DNA from: an uncultured Pedobacter sp.
GTDB taxonomy: Bacteria > Bacteroidota > Bacteroidia > Sphingobacteriales > Sphingobacteriaceae
Length of the DNA stretch: 64,000 nucleotides
Reading direction: 5' to 3'
NCBI RefSeq assembly: GCF_946480185.1
Contig: NZ_CAMLIG010000014.1
Location: 1-64,000, forward strand
The translations under genes were made by a program, and so were the position numbers. Numbering within the stretch: the stretch's first letter is position 1; each line of letters opens with the position of its first letter. Positions 53,723 through 63,660 of this stretch are shown piece after piece. The notes under the pieces were generated by a model. That model made no database searches. It was given only the letters and a program-made list of their open reading frames with translations, and was not told the DNA's origin.

Positions 53723-56700
53723 ATGATAAGATTCATTCTCTATTCTTTCTTAAGCTTTCTTTTCGTTCAGAGTAGCTATGCCCAAACTTTGGAGTTTAAG
53801 CATATTTCTATTGATAATGGGCTCTCACAAAATACGGTTAACTCAATAGCACAAGACAAAAAAGGCGTTATTTGGTTAGGGACATTGGGCGGGCTAAATA
53901 AATTTAATGGGTACGATTTTACCGTATATACCCATAATGAAAGAGACAGTACAACAATTAGCCATGATAGGGTTAATATTGTTTTTACTGACAGAGAAGG
54001 GAATTTGTGGGTGGGTACAGATGACGGACTAAATTTATATAACCCCACCAATAACCATTTCACACTTATTAAAGATGCGAATAATTCCCGATACTTTGTT
54101 TATAGCATTAAGCAAGATAAAACCGGTAAACTTTGGATAGGAACACAACAGGGTTTAAAATATTTGGATCATCAAAAAAATAGACTAATAGACGTAAACT
54201 TAAATATACCAAATAATAACAAAAGGGTTCAAAGTATTTACGAAGATGATTTTGGCTTATTATGGATAGGTCTTGCAAAAGGATTTAAAATTTATAACCC
54301 ACATAAAAATCAATCTTCAGATGGTCCAAAGCAACTTCAACAAAAATTAAGCAATTCTTGGATCCAGTCTATCAAACAATCAGAAAATAAAGACTTTTGG
54401 TTTGCTACAGAAAACGAAGGAGTTTTTGTTTATAAAAAGCAGGAGGGTAGAGTTGTTAATTACAATAAAGAAAACGGTATACTTAGCAACACAGTAAGAG
54501 ATCTTTTTTTTAAGGACAATGAGCATTTGTGGATGGCAACAAAAATGGGGCTAAGCATCCTAAATTTAAGCTCCGGTAAAATAGAGAACTATAGTTATTC
54601 TCCAGAATTAAATGTAGAAAACTCGTTAAGCCATCCATCTGTAAAATGTATTTTTAAAGATCAATCAGGCAATATTTGGATGGGAACTTATGCCGGAGGA
54701 ATCAACCTGATTTACAATTTTTCAAAGATATTCTCTTATAAAGGAATCAGACAAGGCGACCGAAATCCGCTTTCAAATAAAGAAGTGAATGCCATTTTGG
54801 GTGATGGTAGCAATAAATTTTGGATAGCCACAGATGGTGGAGGTTTAAATTATTGGAATAAAACTACCGGCAAAGTTGAAGTTTATAAATACAAAACCGA
54901 TAACGTTTTATATAATTTCATCAAAGATGTTTCATTTAGCAACAACAATAAAAAACAGCTTTGGTTGGGGAGCTCTGCCGGGATTTTAATATTTGACATA
55001 GCCAATAAAAAATTTACGGAGTTTAAGGATATCCAAAAAAATGCTAACGTAGAGTTTAACCATGATTATTGCTTTTTGAATTCGCCATTTGGTTTGTGGA
55101 TTGGGACCAATTACAACGGTTTGCATCTAGTAAAAGATAATAAAATAGTAAAATCTTATACTGTTGCTAATCACAAATTAATTTCTAATAATGTTTCTTG
55201 CCTTTTACTTGAAGGACAAAATTTATGGTCGGGTTATTTGCTTTCTGGATTAAGTAAAATAAACCTAAAGACCGGAAAAATCAACTCGTATGCGTTTGAT
55301 AAAAATGATATCTATAGTCTTAGTAATAATTCCATTTCCTGCTTATTTATCGATTCAAAAAAGAGATTATGGATAGGAACCAATGGTGGGGGTTTAAATT
55401 ATTTTGATGAGCATAACAATAAGTTTTATGTGATTAATTCGCAGTACGGACTGGCAAATAATAATATTCATGCGATAGAAGAAGATAATCATGGCGCACT
55501 TTGGGTAAGTACAAACAAAGGTATCTTTAAAATTGTATTAAAGTCTGATCATTTTCCATTAAATTCTAAATCAGTAGAAACCACCAATTACACAGTTTTA
55601 GATGGCCTTCAAAGTAACCAATTTATTAAAGGATCTTCGTTTAAAAATAAAGATGGAGAAATATTTTTTGGAGGGATAAACGGATTAAATAGCTTTTTCC
55701 CCGACAAAATTGTCTATAATAAAGAAATCCCGAATATTATATTCACCGATTTCACCATCCTTAATAAAGAAAAAGGTCAAACACAGGACAGCTTATTGTC
55801 GAAACCGATTGATTATCTTAAAGAGCTCACCTTAAATTATGACGAGAGTTATTTTACGATAAAATATGCAGCGCTCAATTATATTTTTCCAGAAAGAAAC
55901 AATTACGCCTACAAACTAGAGGGTTTAACAAAAGACACTTGGCATTACGTTGGCAACCAAAAAGAGGCAACCTATACCGGTTTAGAGCCGGGTACTTATA
56001 CATTTTTGGTTAAAGCATCAAACAACAGCGGAATATGGAATAACACGCCTCGTCAACTTAAAATTGTGGTGCTGCCGCCATGGTGGAGAACCAATTGGGC
56101 TTACTTATTTTATATGCTGATTATAATCGGCTTGCTTTATTTATTTAATTATTACACCAAATACACCGAGCGTTTAAAGAACACGATTCAACACGAAACC
56201 GATTTATACCATAAAGAGCAAGAACTTTCTCAAAAGAAATTGAGCTTTTTTATTAATATTTCTCACGAGATTAAAACTCCAATAACCATGATCATGGCTC
56301 CGCTTCAAAAGCTGTTAGCCATTCATGAAGGAAACACTACCACATCAAATTATTTGCAACTGATGAACAAGAGCGGTCAACGATTGCTCAATTTAATTGA
56401 TCAGTTACTTGATCTGAGAAAATTTGATGATCACGATGTGATGTTAAAAGCAGCACAGGGTAATTTGGTGAGATTTACAAAAGAGATTGTGGTGGTGTTT
56501 GGCAGCTTGGCAAAGTCAAAAAACTTAGATTTAACATTTTCATCCGAAGATGAAAAACTTGAAGTATGGTTTGATAGAGATAAACTGGAGAAAATTTTAT
56601 ACAACATCATTTCAAATGCGATAAAATATACGCCTGATTACGGTAAAATTGAAGTTGCCGTGACAGAAGACAAAGAACAGCAAAACGCAATTATAAATGT

Positions 56701-57832
56701 AATTGATAATGGAGTTGGTATTTCAAAAGAACGTTTGCCCGATATTTTCTTGCCATTTAAGCCACTAGATGTGAGCAATAATAATATAAAAGGAACTGGC
56801 GTAGGTTTAGCTTTTGCCAAAGAATTAATTGATTTGCACCATGGCGCAATTGAGGTGGACAGCAGGGAAGCAAGTAAAGATAACCGCGGATACACCAAGT
56901 TCTCCATAAAAATACCTTTAGGTAAAAATTACCTTAACGATAATGAAGTGGATAATGATTATTTGATATCTGAGGACATTAATAATTATAAATCTTATAG
57001 TTTAAAACAACAGACCAACTTTCAAGAAAGAAAGCAACTGATACAACAAGCAAACGAAAATCAAAAATTTACTATGCTTTTGGTAGAGGATAACCCGGAC
57101 GTAATTAATTTTTTAGCGGATATTTTTAAGGATAATTTTAATGTAATCAAATGTTTTGACGGTTCTGCAGGTTTAGCAGAAGCTTTACGAACCATGCCCG
57201 ATATCATTATAAGCGATGTAATGATGCCATTAATGAATGGGATAGAGTTATGTAGTAAATTAAAATCTAACATCATTACCAGCCATATCCCCGTGATATT
57301 GCTCACCGCAAGAAGTCCTTTGATATTTAAGTTAGAAGGATTAGAAAATGGTGCTGATGATTACGTGACAAAACCTTTCAATTTTGATTTGCTGGATGTT
57401 AAAGTTTGGAACCTGTTGGAAAACAGGCAAAAAATGAAATTACGCTATCAAAAAGAAATCACCCTGCAACCTACCAATACAATTATTTCAACTTTCGATG
57501 ATAAATTCCTGGATAACATCATGAAGTACATTGAAGATAATATTGCAGAGGAGACTTTAAATGTAGAAGATTTGAGCCAACACATAGGGATGAGCAGAGG
57601 AAATTTGTATAGAAAATTGAAGGTGTTAACCGGTAAAAGTCCCGTAGAATTTATCAGGTATATACGGCTAAAAAGAGCCTCTCAGTTGCTTAAACAGCAT
57701 AAAATGTATATTAATGAAGTTTCCTATATGGTAGGTTTTCAAAATGTAACCTATTTCAGGAAATGTTTTAAGGAAGAGTTTGGCTACACACCAACCGAGT
57801 TTGCAAAAACAGACAGTAGTGAAGAAGATTAG
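53723..57832 (+). CDS. Hybrid two-component system sensor-regulator (HTCS-3)
   Basis: Third hybrid sensor, 1369 residues, clearly more distant from HTCS-1 and HTCS-2 than these are from each other. Order: signal peptide (to about 21, SSYAQ), two reg_prop propellers (about 25-690), Y_Y_Y domain, membrane helix (about 795-815, YLFYMLIIIGLLYLFNYY), HisKA with His848 in NISHEIKTPITMIMAP, HATPase with NIISNAIKYTPD, DNGVGISKE and GTGVGLAFAKE, receiver with Asp1165 in SDVMMPLMNGIE, AraC helix-turn-helix (about 1265-1360). All phosphorelay residues are intact. The DNA-recognition segment (HIGMSRGNLYRKLKVLTGKS) differs from the other two. It is followed 25 bases later by a PL14-like gene, with no terminator or promoter between, and probably controls the PL14/SusC-2 unit. 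Confidence 0.95.
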   Translation: MIRFILYSFLSFLFVQSSYAQTLEFKHISIDNGLSQNTVNSIAQDKKGVIWLGTLGGLNKFNGYDFTVYTHNERDSTTISHDRVNIVFTDREGNLWVGTDDGLNLYNPTNNHFTLIKDANNSRYFVYSIKQDKTGKLWIGTQQGLKYLDHQKNRLIDVNLNIPNNNKRVQSIYEDDFGLLWIGLAKGFKIYNPHKNQSSDGPKQLQQKLSNSWIQSIKQSENKDFWFATENEGVFVYKKQEGRVVNYNKENGILSNTVRDLFFKDNEHLWMATKMGLSILNLSSGKIENYSYSPELNVENSLSHPSVKCIFKDQSGNIWMGTYAGGINLIYNFSKIFSYKGIRQGDRNPLSNKEVNAILGDGSNKFWIATDGGGLNYWNKTTGKVEVYKYKTDNVLYNFIKDVSFSNNNKKQLWLGSSAGILIFDIANKKFTEFKDIQKNANVEFNHDYCFLNSPFGLWIGTNYNGLHLVKDNKIVKSYTVANHKLISNNVSCLLLEGQNLWSGYLLSGLSKINLKTGKINSYAFDKNDIYSLSNNSISCLFIDSKKRLWIGTNGGGLNYFDEHNNKFYVINSQYGLANNNIHAIEEDNHGALWVSTNKGIFKIVLKSDHFPLNSKSVETTNYTVLDGLQSNQFIKGSSFKNKDGEIFFGGINGLNSFFPDKIVYNKEIPNIIFTDFTILNKEKGQTQDSLLSKPIDYLKELTLNYDESYFTIKYAALNYIFPERNNYAYKLEGLTKDTWHYVGNQKEATYTGLEPGTYTFLVKASNNSGIWNNTPRQLKIVVLPPWWRTNWAYLFYMLIIIGLLYLFNYYTKYTERLKNTIQHETDLYHKEQELSQKKLSFFINISHEIKTPITMIMAPLQKLLAIHEGNTTTSNYLQLMNKSGQRLLNLIDQLLDLRKFDDHDVMLKAAQGNLVRFTKEIVVVFGSLAKSKNLDLTFSSEDEKLEVWFDRDKLEKILYNIISNAIKYTPDYGKIEVAVTEDKEQQNAIINVIDNGVGISKERLPDIFLPFKPLDVSNNNIKGTGVGLAFAKELIDLHHGAIEVDSREASKDNRGYTKFSIKIPLGKNYLNDNEVDNDYLISEDINNYKSYSLKQQTNFQERKQLIQQANENQKFTMLLVEDNPDVINFLADIFKDNFNVIKCFDGSAGLAEALRTMPDIIISDVMMPLMNGIELCSKLKSNIITSHIPVILLTARSPLIFKLEGLENGADDYVTKPFNFDLLDVKVWNLLENRQKMKLRYQKEITLQPTNTIISTFDDKFLDNIMKYIEDNIAEETLNVEDLSQHIGMSRGNLYRKLKVLTGKSPVEFIRYIRLKRASQLLKQHKMYINEVSYMVGFQNVTYFRKCFKEEFGYTPTEFAKTDSSEED

Positions 57833-57857
57833 AATAGAGACAATTAATTTAAATTCA

Positions 57858-58697
57858 ATGAAGACACAAAAAACAATTTTAACGTTAAGCACTTTATGTG
57901 TTGCACTGCTTTGCTTTTCTTTTAGCAATTCAAACTCCGCCAAAGTGAAAAACAAAAATTTGGATAGCTTGTTTAAAGCTAACATAAAACTAAACTGGAA
58001 CAAATCTAAATCGGGCGCTTACACCAAACAACAAGCAGAAAAAGATTTTGGCTCTATTATAGATTGGGCGCCAACCAGGGTAGATATTGTAAATAAAACT
58101 TTTAGAGTGACACTTTTACCTAATTCACTTTCTGGTACCGGTGGTTTGGTTGCTAAAAGTTGGATAGAAGAAGGAACAGCATACGAATTAAAATATGAAG
58201 TAAAATTTGATAAAGACTTTGATTTTGGAAAAGGCGGAAAGGTAGGCTTTGGTTTAAGAGTAGGAGATGGCAATACCGGCTGCGATAAAGCAAATGACGG
58301 GAACGGCGGTAGCGCCAGAGTGATGTGGTACACCAGTGGCGGAACAACAAAATTTAAACCTTATATGTATTATTACGATATGCCCGAAAACTGTGGCGAT
58401 AATATCGTTGCAAATGCCTTTTATCCAAAAGAAGGAAGTATAGAAAAAGGGAAATGGTATAAAATTAGAATTTACGTAAAAAGTAATAATTACGATAAAA
58501 AAGATGGTAGAATTCAGGTTTCCATTGATGGAAATACAGTACTGGACCAACCTATTAGATGGACTGCAAATAATGCCAAGAGATTTATCAATAAACTTTC
58601 TAATGATACGTTTAGAGGAGGAAGCGGAGACGATTGGAAAACCGACAATACAGGTTATATCTACCTAGATAATCTGGATCTCAAAAAAATAGAATAA
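57858..58697 (+). CDS. PL14-like (glucuronan/alginate lyase-type) exported protein, copy A
   Basis: Beta-sandwich protein resembling polysaccharide lyase family 14 domains, which cleave uronic-acid polymers such as glucuronan or alginate. ATG 57858 opens a signal peptide (MKTQKTILTLSTLC, to about 27); an upstream ATG at 57780 lies inside HTCS-3 and would add 26 polar residues. Motifs in the 279-residue form: LRVGDGNTG and NGGSARVMWYTSGG (about 140-165), FKPYMYYYDMPENCGD, GSIEKGKWYKIRIYVK, and FRGGSGDDWKTDNTGYIYLDNL near the end. Catalytic residues cannot be named with confidence. Placed directly behind HTCS-3, it would be made together with the sensor. It is a paralogue of the lipoprotein at 59071. 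Confidence 0.65.
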   Translation: MKTQKTILTLSTLCVALLCFSFSNSNSAKVKNKNLDSLFKANIKLNWNKSKSGAYTKQQAEKDFGSIIDWAPTRVDIVNKTFRVTLLPNSLSGTGGLVAKSWIEEGTAYELKYEVKFDKDFDFGKGGKVGFGLRVGDGNTGCDKANDGNGGSARVMWYTSGGTTKFKPYMYYYDMPENCGDNIVANAFYPKEGSIEKGKWYKIRIYVKSNNYDKKDGRIQVSIDGNTVLDQPIRWTANNAKRFINKLSNDTFRGGSGDDWKTDNTGYIYLDNLDLKKIE

Positions 58698-59070
58698 ACA
58701 TTTAAAAGGCAACAAGAAATTGTTGTCTTTTTTGTTTCTTACTTGCAAGTTTTTATAAAGATTCACTGTAAATAGTGATAATAGCTGTTATGACAATATG
58801 ATGTTCATAACACTCCCCACCACAACTAGTTTCTAGTACAAGCTTCTAGATTAATATTTTCATTTCTACTGATTTGTGCTAGGGGTATAAATGGCTATTT
58901 TTTGAATAGTTCATTTTTCTGAACAAATACAGTCTACAATAGAGACAAATGTAATCCATCAGCAATTCGCTTTAGCGGTATTTTAGCTTCACCAATTATA
59001 TAGTAACCTTTCTTTCTCTTTTAACATAAGTTTGGAGAGAAAGTGGAAGCACTAACTCATTTAAATTGAT
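58698..59070. other. Intergenic region before the second PL14-like gene
   Basis: 373 bases. After a terminator (58703-58734) there are an inverted repeat TGTTATGA/TCATAACA (58786-58793, 58805-58812) and a smaller one GTTCA/TGAAC (58909-58913, 58920-58924). A lone CCCC at 58815 lacks the other promoter parts. No convincing -7 box and no gene were seen. Confidence 0.45.
58703..58734 (+). terminator. Terminator after the first PL14-like gene
   Basis: AAAGGCAACAA (58705-58715) pairs with TTGTTGTCTTT (58720-58730, one G-T pair), followed by a T-run. Confidence 0.82.
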
Positions 59071-59955
59071 ATGAAGAAATACTTTCTAGTAAGCAAAATC
59101 TCACTCGTTCTCATCTTGGGGGTAATTATGCTTTCTGCAATGTCTTGTAAAAAAGATGGCACAACAACAGGAGACCTAATTTCTACTCCAATAATAACCC
59201 CTCCTACAACCGAACAGGGAATGATCACTTTTAATAATTACGCAAATGGGATATACAGTGCTGTAAACGCGAAAGCAGATTTTTATGGGAATAATATTTC
59301 ATCATGGCGAGATAATAGGGCCGAAATTGTGGATAAGGCATTAAGAGTGAAACTGATGCCTGGAGATGTTAACCAAGGTTTTTACCCTCAGTTTGATATT
59401 GTTGACGGAACAAGCTACGAAGTAACTTTTGACATAAAATTTGCAAAAGGATTCGATTGGAGCTTAGGAGGTAAACTTGGAGTTGGTTTCGGGATAGGTG
59501 ATGTTATTGCTGGCGGTAATGCAACAAACGGAAATGGCGGAAGTGCTAGAATTATGTGGAACCAAACTTCTACAGGTAAAATCATTTTTAAACCCTATTT
59601 ATATTATACCGGTATGCCAGATCAATACGGAACAAACGTAGTTAACTCTGCATTTTACCCACAAACAGGTAGTTTAAAAGACGATACTTGGTACACCATT
59701 AAAATGCGGGTAAAAAGTAATACAGATTTTAATGCCAACGGCTCAATCCAAGTTAAAATTAATGGATTAGAAATTTTAAACAGTAATACCATTAATTGGG
59801 GAGATAATACAGGCGGTAAAAATAAGGGATGGGTTAAGACTTTGATGTTTCAAACTTTTAGAGGGGGGCAAGGTCCAGACTGGGAGTCAAAAGTGGAGAG
59901 CTATATTCTTTACGATAACATAAAGGTTATAAAAGATCCTACATCAGCTTTCTGA
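59071..59955 (+). CDS. PL14-like lipoprotein, copy B
   Basis: A 294-residue lipoprotein with lipobox Cys26 (SAMSC) followed by KKDG and a threonine/proline-rich linker (about 30-50). The sandwich domain (about 55-290) repeats the landmarks of the protein at 57858: TSYEVTFDIKFAKGFDW, LGVGFGIGD, NGNGGSARIMW, FKPYLYYTGMPDQYG, WYTIKMRVKSN, FRGGQGPDWESK. The family resemblance is to PL14-type uronate lyases; a purely binding role is possible. A signal-peptide copy and a lipid-anchored copy in neighbouring transcripts suggest periplasmic and surface versions of the same activity. It precedes SusC-2 by 294 bases. Confidence 0.62.
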   Translation: MKKYFLVSKISLVLILGVIMLSAMSCKKDGTTTGDLISTPIITPPTTEQGMITFNNYANGIYSAVNAKADFYGNNISSWRDNRAEIVDKALRVKLMPGDVNQGFYPQFDIVDGTSYEVTFDIKFAKGFDWSLGGKLGVGFGIGDVIAGGNATNGNGGSARIMWNQTSTGKIIFKPYLYYTGMPDQYGTNVVNSAFYPQTGSLKDDTWYTIKMRVKSNTDFNANGSIQVKINGLEILNSNTINWGDNTGGKNKGWVKTLMFQTFRGGQGPDWESKVESYILYDNIKVIKDPTSAF

Positions 59956-60054
59956 TAAAAAATGCCAAATAAGCTAATTTATGCTCTAAAATGCTGTTTT
60001 TGATACGGATGAGGTCTTATTTAAGTACAAATGATACCTCTCAAAAAGACCGAA

Positions 60055-60084
60055 TTGCAATACTTTAGCTGAAATAAATATTTG
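60055..60084 (+). promoter_or_regulatory. Candidate promoter for susC-2
   Basis: TTG 60055-60057 and AATATTTG 60077-60084 are spaced 19 bases apart. The CCCC/ACAT elements are absent, unlike at susC-1. The leader is about 160 bases. Confidence 0.35.
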
Positions 60085-60249
60085 TTTCTCAGCAAACGCA
60101 AATTGAAACAAGAACCAATTTTTTTAACCAAACTAAGAAAGGAGCTATTAATGTCGTGAAATTTTACACCCCCAATTCAACCAATAAAAGAAAAAGCTTT
60201 TACGCTCGTTAAAAGTAGAATCAATTTTTTAACCTAAATAATAAAAAAT

Positions 60250-63200
60250 ATGAAGTTTTTTGCTCCTTTAAGAAGCATGCAGAAAATTTGCTCACCTTGT
60301 TTAACGCTGGTGGCAACTTTAACTTTAATGACCCTGTCTGTGGAAAGCACAAAAGCAGGTGTCAGCTCAAATTTGAGTAGTTCAATGCTCGAAAACGCCG
60401 TAGCTAACTTTCCTGTTAGAGGAACAGTTTTAGATGAAAGCGGACAGCCTATGCCAGGAGTTAGTGTACAATTGATAGGTACGTCAATTGGAACGGTTAC
60501 AGATATAAACGGAAAATTTGCACTTTCTGTTCCTGATAATGGCGGATCACTTAAGTTTAGCTTTTTAGGCTACACTGCCTATAGCCAAAAAATAGATAAA
60601 ACCAACAGTATTGTAAATGTTAGTTTGAAGCCAAGCGCCGGTGTGTTAAATGAGGTTGTTGTAACCGCATTTGGTGTACAAAAGAAGGTAAACGTAACAG
60701 GCGCTGTTTCCACTGTTGATGCTAAAGACCTAGTTTCTTCCTCAGTGAGTAATATCACGAACGCTTTAGTGGGTAATGCACCGGGTATCAGTGGTTTGCA
60801 GGCCAGTGGTGAACCAGGACGTAACGGCACTAAAATTTACATCAGAGGTCAAGCTACTTTCGGTGGTAACAGTACAGATCCATTAATAGTAATTGATGGT
60901 ATTGAGCAACCTTCTGAAAATGGAAAGTCTTACGATCAGCTAAACGCAATGGATGCCAATGAAATTGAAAGCATCAGCATTTTAAAAGATGCGTCATCAA
61001 CTGCGGTTTATGGTATCAGGGGAGCTAATGGGGTAATTATTGTGACCACCAAACGTGGTGTAAATGGTAAACCAACACTTAGCTTCACCAGTAATTTTGG
61101 AGCAACTCAAGCTACAAATTTAACAAGTTCTGCTAGCTCTTATGATTTTGCGCTAACCAGAAACCGGGCAATTAATGCTTATAACCAAAATGAAAATAAT
61201 CCGAATTTTAATACACTTCTTTTTACCGACGATGAGCTCTGGAAGTTTCAAAACAACAGAGATTATACACCTGCAGAAGTAGCTGCAATGACATTTTTAA
61301 CGCCAGATCAACAAGCATCTTTGAACCAATCACCTGCTTTATATTATGGTAACCGCGATTATTATAAAGAACAGTTTGGCGATACAGGCAAACAGTCTCA
61401 ATACAATTTAAGTGTTAGAGGCGGTACTGAAAAAGTGAAATATTATACTTCTTTCGGTTACTTTAATCAAGGAAGCATCTTAAGAGATTTTAATCTTGAT
61501 GGTACCAATACTGGTTCGCATTATAACCGTTCTAACTTTAGATCTAATTTTGATATCAAACCGGTAAAAAATACGACCATCTCTGTAAACCTATCCGGAC
61601 AGTTTGGGGCTGTAACAGGCCCATCTTTTGGGTTTAATCCTTATGATAATGATTTGAGATACAAACAAATGATCCAGTTTTTACAAGAAGGGAATACCTT
61701 TATGGTACCTGGCGTAATTGACGGAAAACTTGTTACGGGAGTAAAGGGTGCAAACGGAGGAATTACAATTTCTAATCCTTTAGGTCCTAAGCAAACTTTT
61801 GGAAGTACTGCAGATGCTATTCTATTACAGTCTCCTAGTGGTATATACAATCAAACTTTATTAACTGCAAGTGTGAAAATAAAGCATGAGATGGACTATT
61901 TGCTTAAAGGACTTTCCATTAGAGGTACCGCAAATTATGATGATTCTTACAATAAGTACATCACCATAAGCTCAACATTGCCTGATTATACAGTAAGAAG
62001 AAACCCAAGTAACCCTAATGAACTTCAATTTTACGGAGGAACTATTAACCCAGTTTCTTTTAACGGAGATTCTTACACAGGTACTTATCACAAAGTATAT
62101 TTTGATGCTGGTATTGATTATGAGACTAAAATTGGGGGTAGTAATATTACAGCATTAATATTAGGTAAAGCAAGCAAATTCTCGATTCCATTTGGTGATC
62201 AGTTTTATACGCCTTCAGGTATTATGGGCTTAGTAAATAGGATTACCTATAACTACAAAGAAAGGTATCAGGCAGAATTTAACTTGGGCTATAACGGTAC
62301 CGAGAATTTTGCGCCGGGTCGTCGTTTTGGCTTTTTCCCTGCATATTCTGCAGGTTGGGTCCCTACTAATGAGGCGTTTTTTCCTAAGAACAAATACATC
62401 ACTTTCTTAAAGTTTAGAGGGTCTTATGGTGAGGTGGGTAATGATGGACTTAATGTCAATGGTGTAAATCAAAGATACCTGTTTTTGCCTAACCAATATG
62501 ACCTAACCACAGGTAGTTACTACATTGGTACGTCAAACGGCACAGATCATATTCCTAAATACTCAACGGCTTCAGAGGGTGCTTTAGGTAATCCATTGGT
62601 TACTTGGGAACGTTCATTAAAATCTGATATTGGTTTAGAAGCCCGTTTTTTCAGTGATAAATTATCATTGGTGGTTGATTTATACAGCGAGAAAAGAGAT
62701 AATATCCTTACAACTTTACAAACCATTCCTGTAACATTTGGAAATTCAAAAGTTCCTCCGGTAAATGTTGGCGCTACAGAAAACAAAGGCTATGAAATTT
62801 CTTTGGGCTGGAGGAGTAACGTTGGCGAATTTAATTATGGCATCAACGGTGCTTTAAGTTATAATAAAAACAAAGTGATTTTTAGAGCGGAAGCTCCGAA
62901 TCCTAATCAGTGGGAAAACGAAACCGGTGCGCCTATAGGACAATATTTTGGTTTAGTGAGTGATGGCTTTTTTAACACCCCAGCAGAATTAGCTAACAGA
63001 CCTTATAATAGTTTTAACAGTAACAGAAATACCTTAGGAGATATCCGTTATAAGGATTTGAATGGGGACAATATTATCAACGAGCGGGACAGAACCAGTA
63101 TTGGTTACTCAAACCTTCCACAATTTGCTTTCAACTCTCGCCTTAATTTATCTTATAAAGGTTTTGATGCAAGCATTTTGTTTAACGGAACAGCAAAGGG

Positions 63201-63648
63201 CTCTTTTTACTTACCTCAAAATATGGTAGGTGTGTTCTATAAAAATTATGGTAACCTATACCAGTGGCAAGTAGATGGCGCTTGGACTCCAGAAAAAGTA
63301 GCTAATGGTCAGGCAATTACTTATCCTCGTGTAGAAATTAACACTACCACAGCAAATTCTAATTTTGTTAAAAGCGATTTTTGGTTGCTTTCTTCTGACT
63401 TTGTTAAACTCAAAAACATAGAGGTAGGTTATACTTTGAAAAACCTTCGTGTTTTACGTTCACTCAACATCAGTTCATTACGCATTTATGCCAACGGAAA
63501 CAATCTTTTCACCTTCAATAATGAAATGGAAAAGTATGGCCTAGATCCAGAAACAGCTGACAATAGAAATGGTGGATACGGTAATAACCAAGGTTATTAT
63601 TTCCCAATTACCAAGGTTTATAATTTTGGATTAAACGTTCAGTTTTAA
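60250..63648 (+). CDS. SusC-like TonB-dependent transporter (SusC-2)
   Basis: Second outer-membrane oligosaccharide transporter, 1132 residues. It has a long signal region (MKFFAPLRSMQKICSPC... ESTKAG, to about 36), a carboxypeptidase-regulatory-like domain (about 55-128, GTVLDESGQPMPGVSV), the TonB-box region LNEVVVTAFGVQKK (133-146), a plug with the SusC signature VYGIRGANGVIIVTTKRG (about 252-269), and a beta-barrel. It differs clearly from SusC-1, so it probably handles another oligosaccharide. Position behind HTCS-3 and two PL14-like genes suggests uronate-containing products. Met10 is an alternative start. SusD-2 begins 12 bases after its stop codon. Confidence 0.95.
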   Translation: MKFFAPLRSMQKICSPCLTLVATLTLMTLSVESTKAGVSSNLSSSMLENAVANFPVRGTVLDESGQPMPGVSVQLIGTSIGTVTDINGKFALSVPDNGGSLKFSFLGYTAYSQKIDKTNSIVNVSLKPSAGVLNEVVVTAFGVQKKVNVTGAVSTVDAKDLVSSSVSNITNALVGNAPGISGLQASGEPGRNGTKIYIRGQATFGGNSTDPLIVIDGIEQPSENGKSYDQLNAMDANEIESISILKDASSTAVYGIRGANGVIIVTTKRGVNGKPTLSFTSNFGATQATNLTSSASSYDFALTRNRAINAYNQNENNPNFNTLLFTDDELWKFQNNRDYTPAEVAAMTFLTPDQQASLNQSPALYYGNRDYYKEQFGDTGKQSQYNLSVRGGTEKVKYYTSFGYFNQGSILRDFNLDGTNTGSHYNRSNFRSNFDIKPVKNTTISVNLSGQFGAVTGPSFGFNPYDNDLRYKQMIQFLQEGNTFMVPGVIDGKLVTGVKGANGGITISNPLGPKQTFGSTADAILLQSPSGIYNQTLLTASVKIKHEMDYLLKGLSIRGTANYDDSYNKYITISSTLPDYTVRRNPSNPNELQFYGGTINPVSFNGDSYTGTYHKVYFDAGIDYETKIGGSNITALILGKASKFSIPFGDQFYTPSGIMGLVNRITYNYKERYQAEFNLGYNGTENFAPGRRFGFFPAYSAGWVPTNEAFFPKNKYITFLKFRGSYGEVGNDGLNVNGVNQRYLFLPNQYDLTTGSYYIGTSNGTDHIPKYSTASEGALGNPLVTWERSLKSDIGLEARFFSDKLSLVVDLYSEKRDNILTTLQTIPVTFGNSKVPPVNVGATENKGYEISLGWRSNVGEFNYGINGALSYNKNKVIFRAEAPNPNQWENETGAPIGQYFGLVSDGFFNTPAELANRPYNSFNSNRNTLGDIRYKDLNGDNIINERDRTSIGYSNLPQFAFNSRLNLSYKGFDASILFNGTAKGSFYLPQNMVGVFYKNYGNLYQWQVDGAWTPEKVANGQAITYPRVEINTTTANSNFVKSDFWLLSSDFVKLKNIEVGYTLKNLRVLRSLNISSLRIYANGNNLFTFNNEMEKYGLDPETADNRNGGYGNNQGYYFPITKVYNFGLNVQF

Positions 63649-63660
63649 ATAATTAATAAT

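Noticed and set aside
57668..58003. 111-codon minus-strand frame over the HTCS-3/PL14 junction
   Set aside because: Overlaps two well-supported plus-strand genes and has no family signature.
58815..58862. Lone CCCC upstream of the second PL14-like gene as another regulon promoter
   Set aside because: No ACAT, second C-block or -7 box at the required distances.
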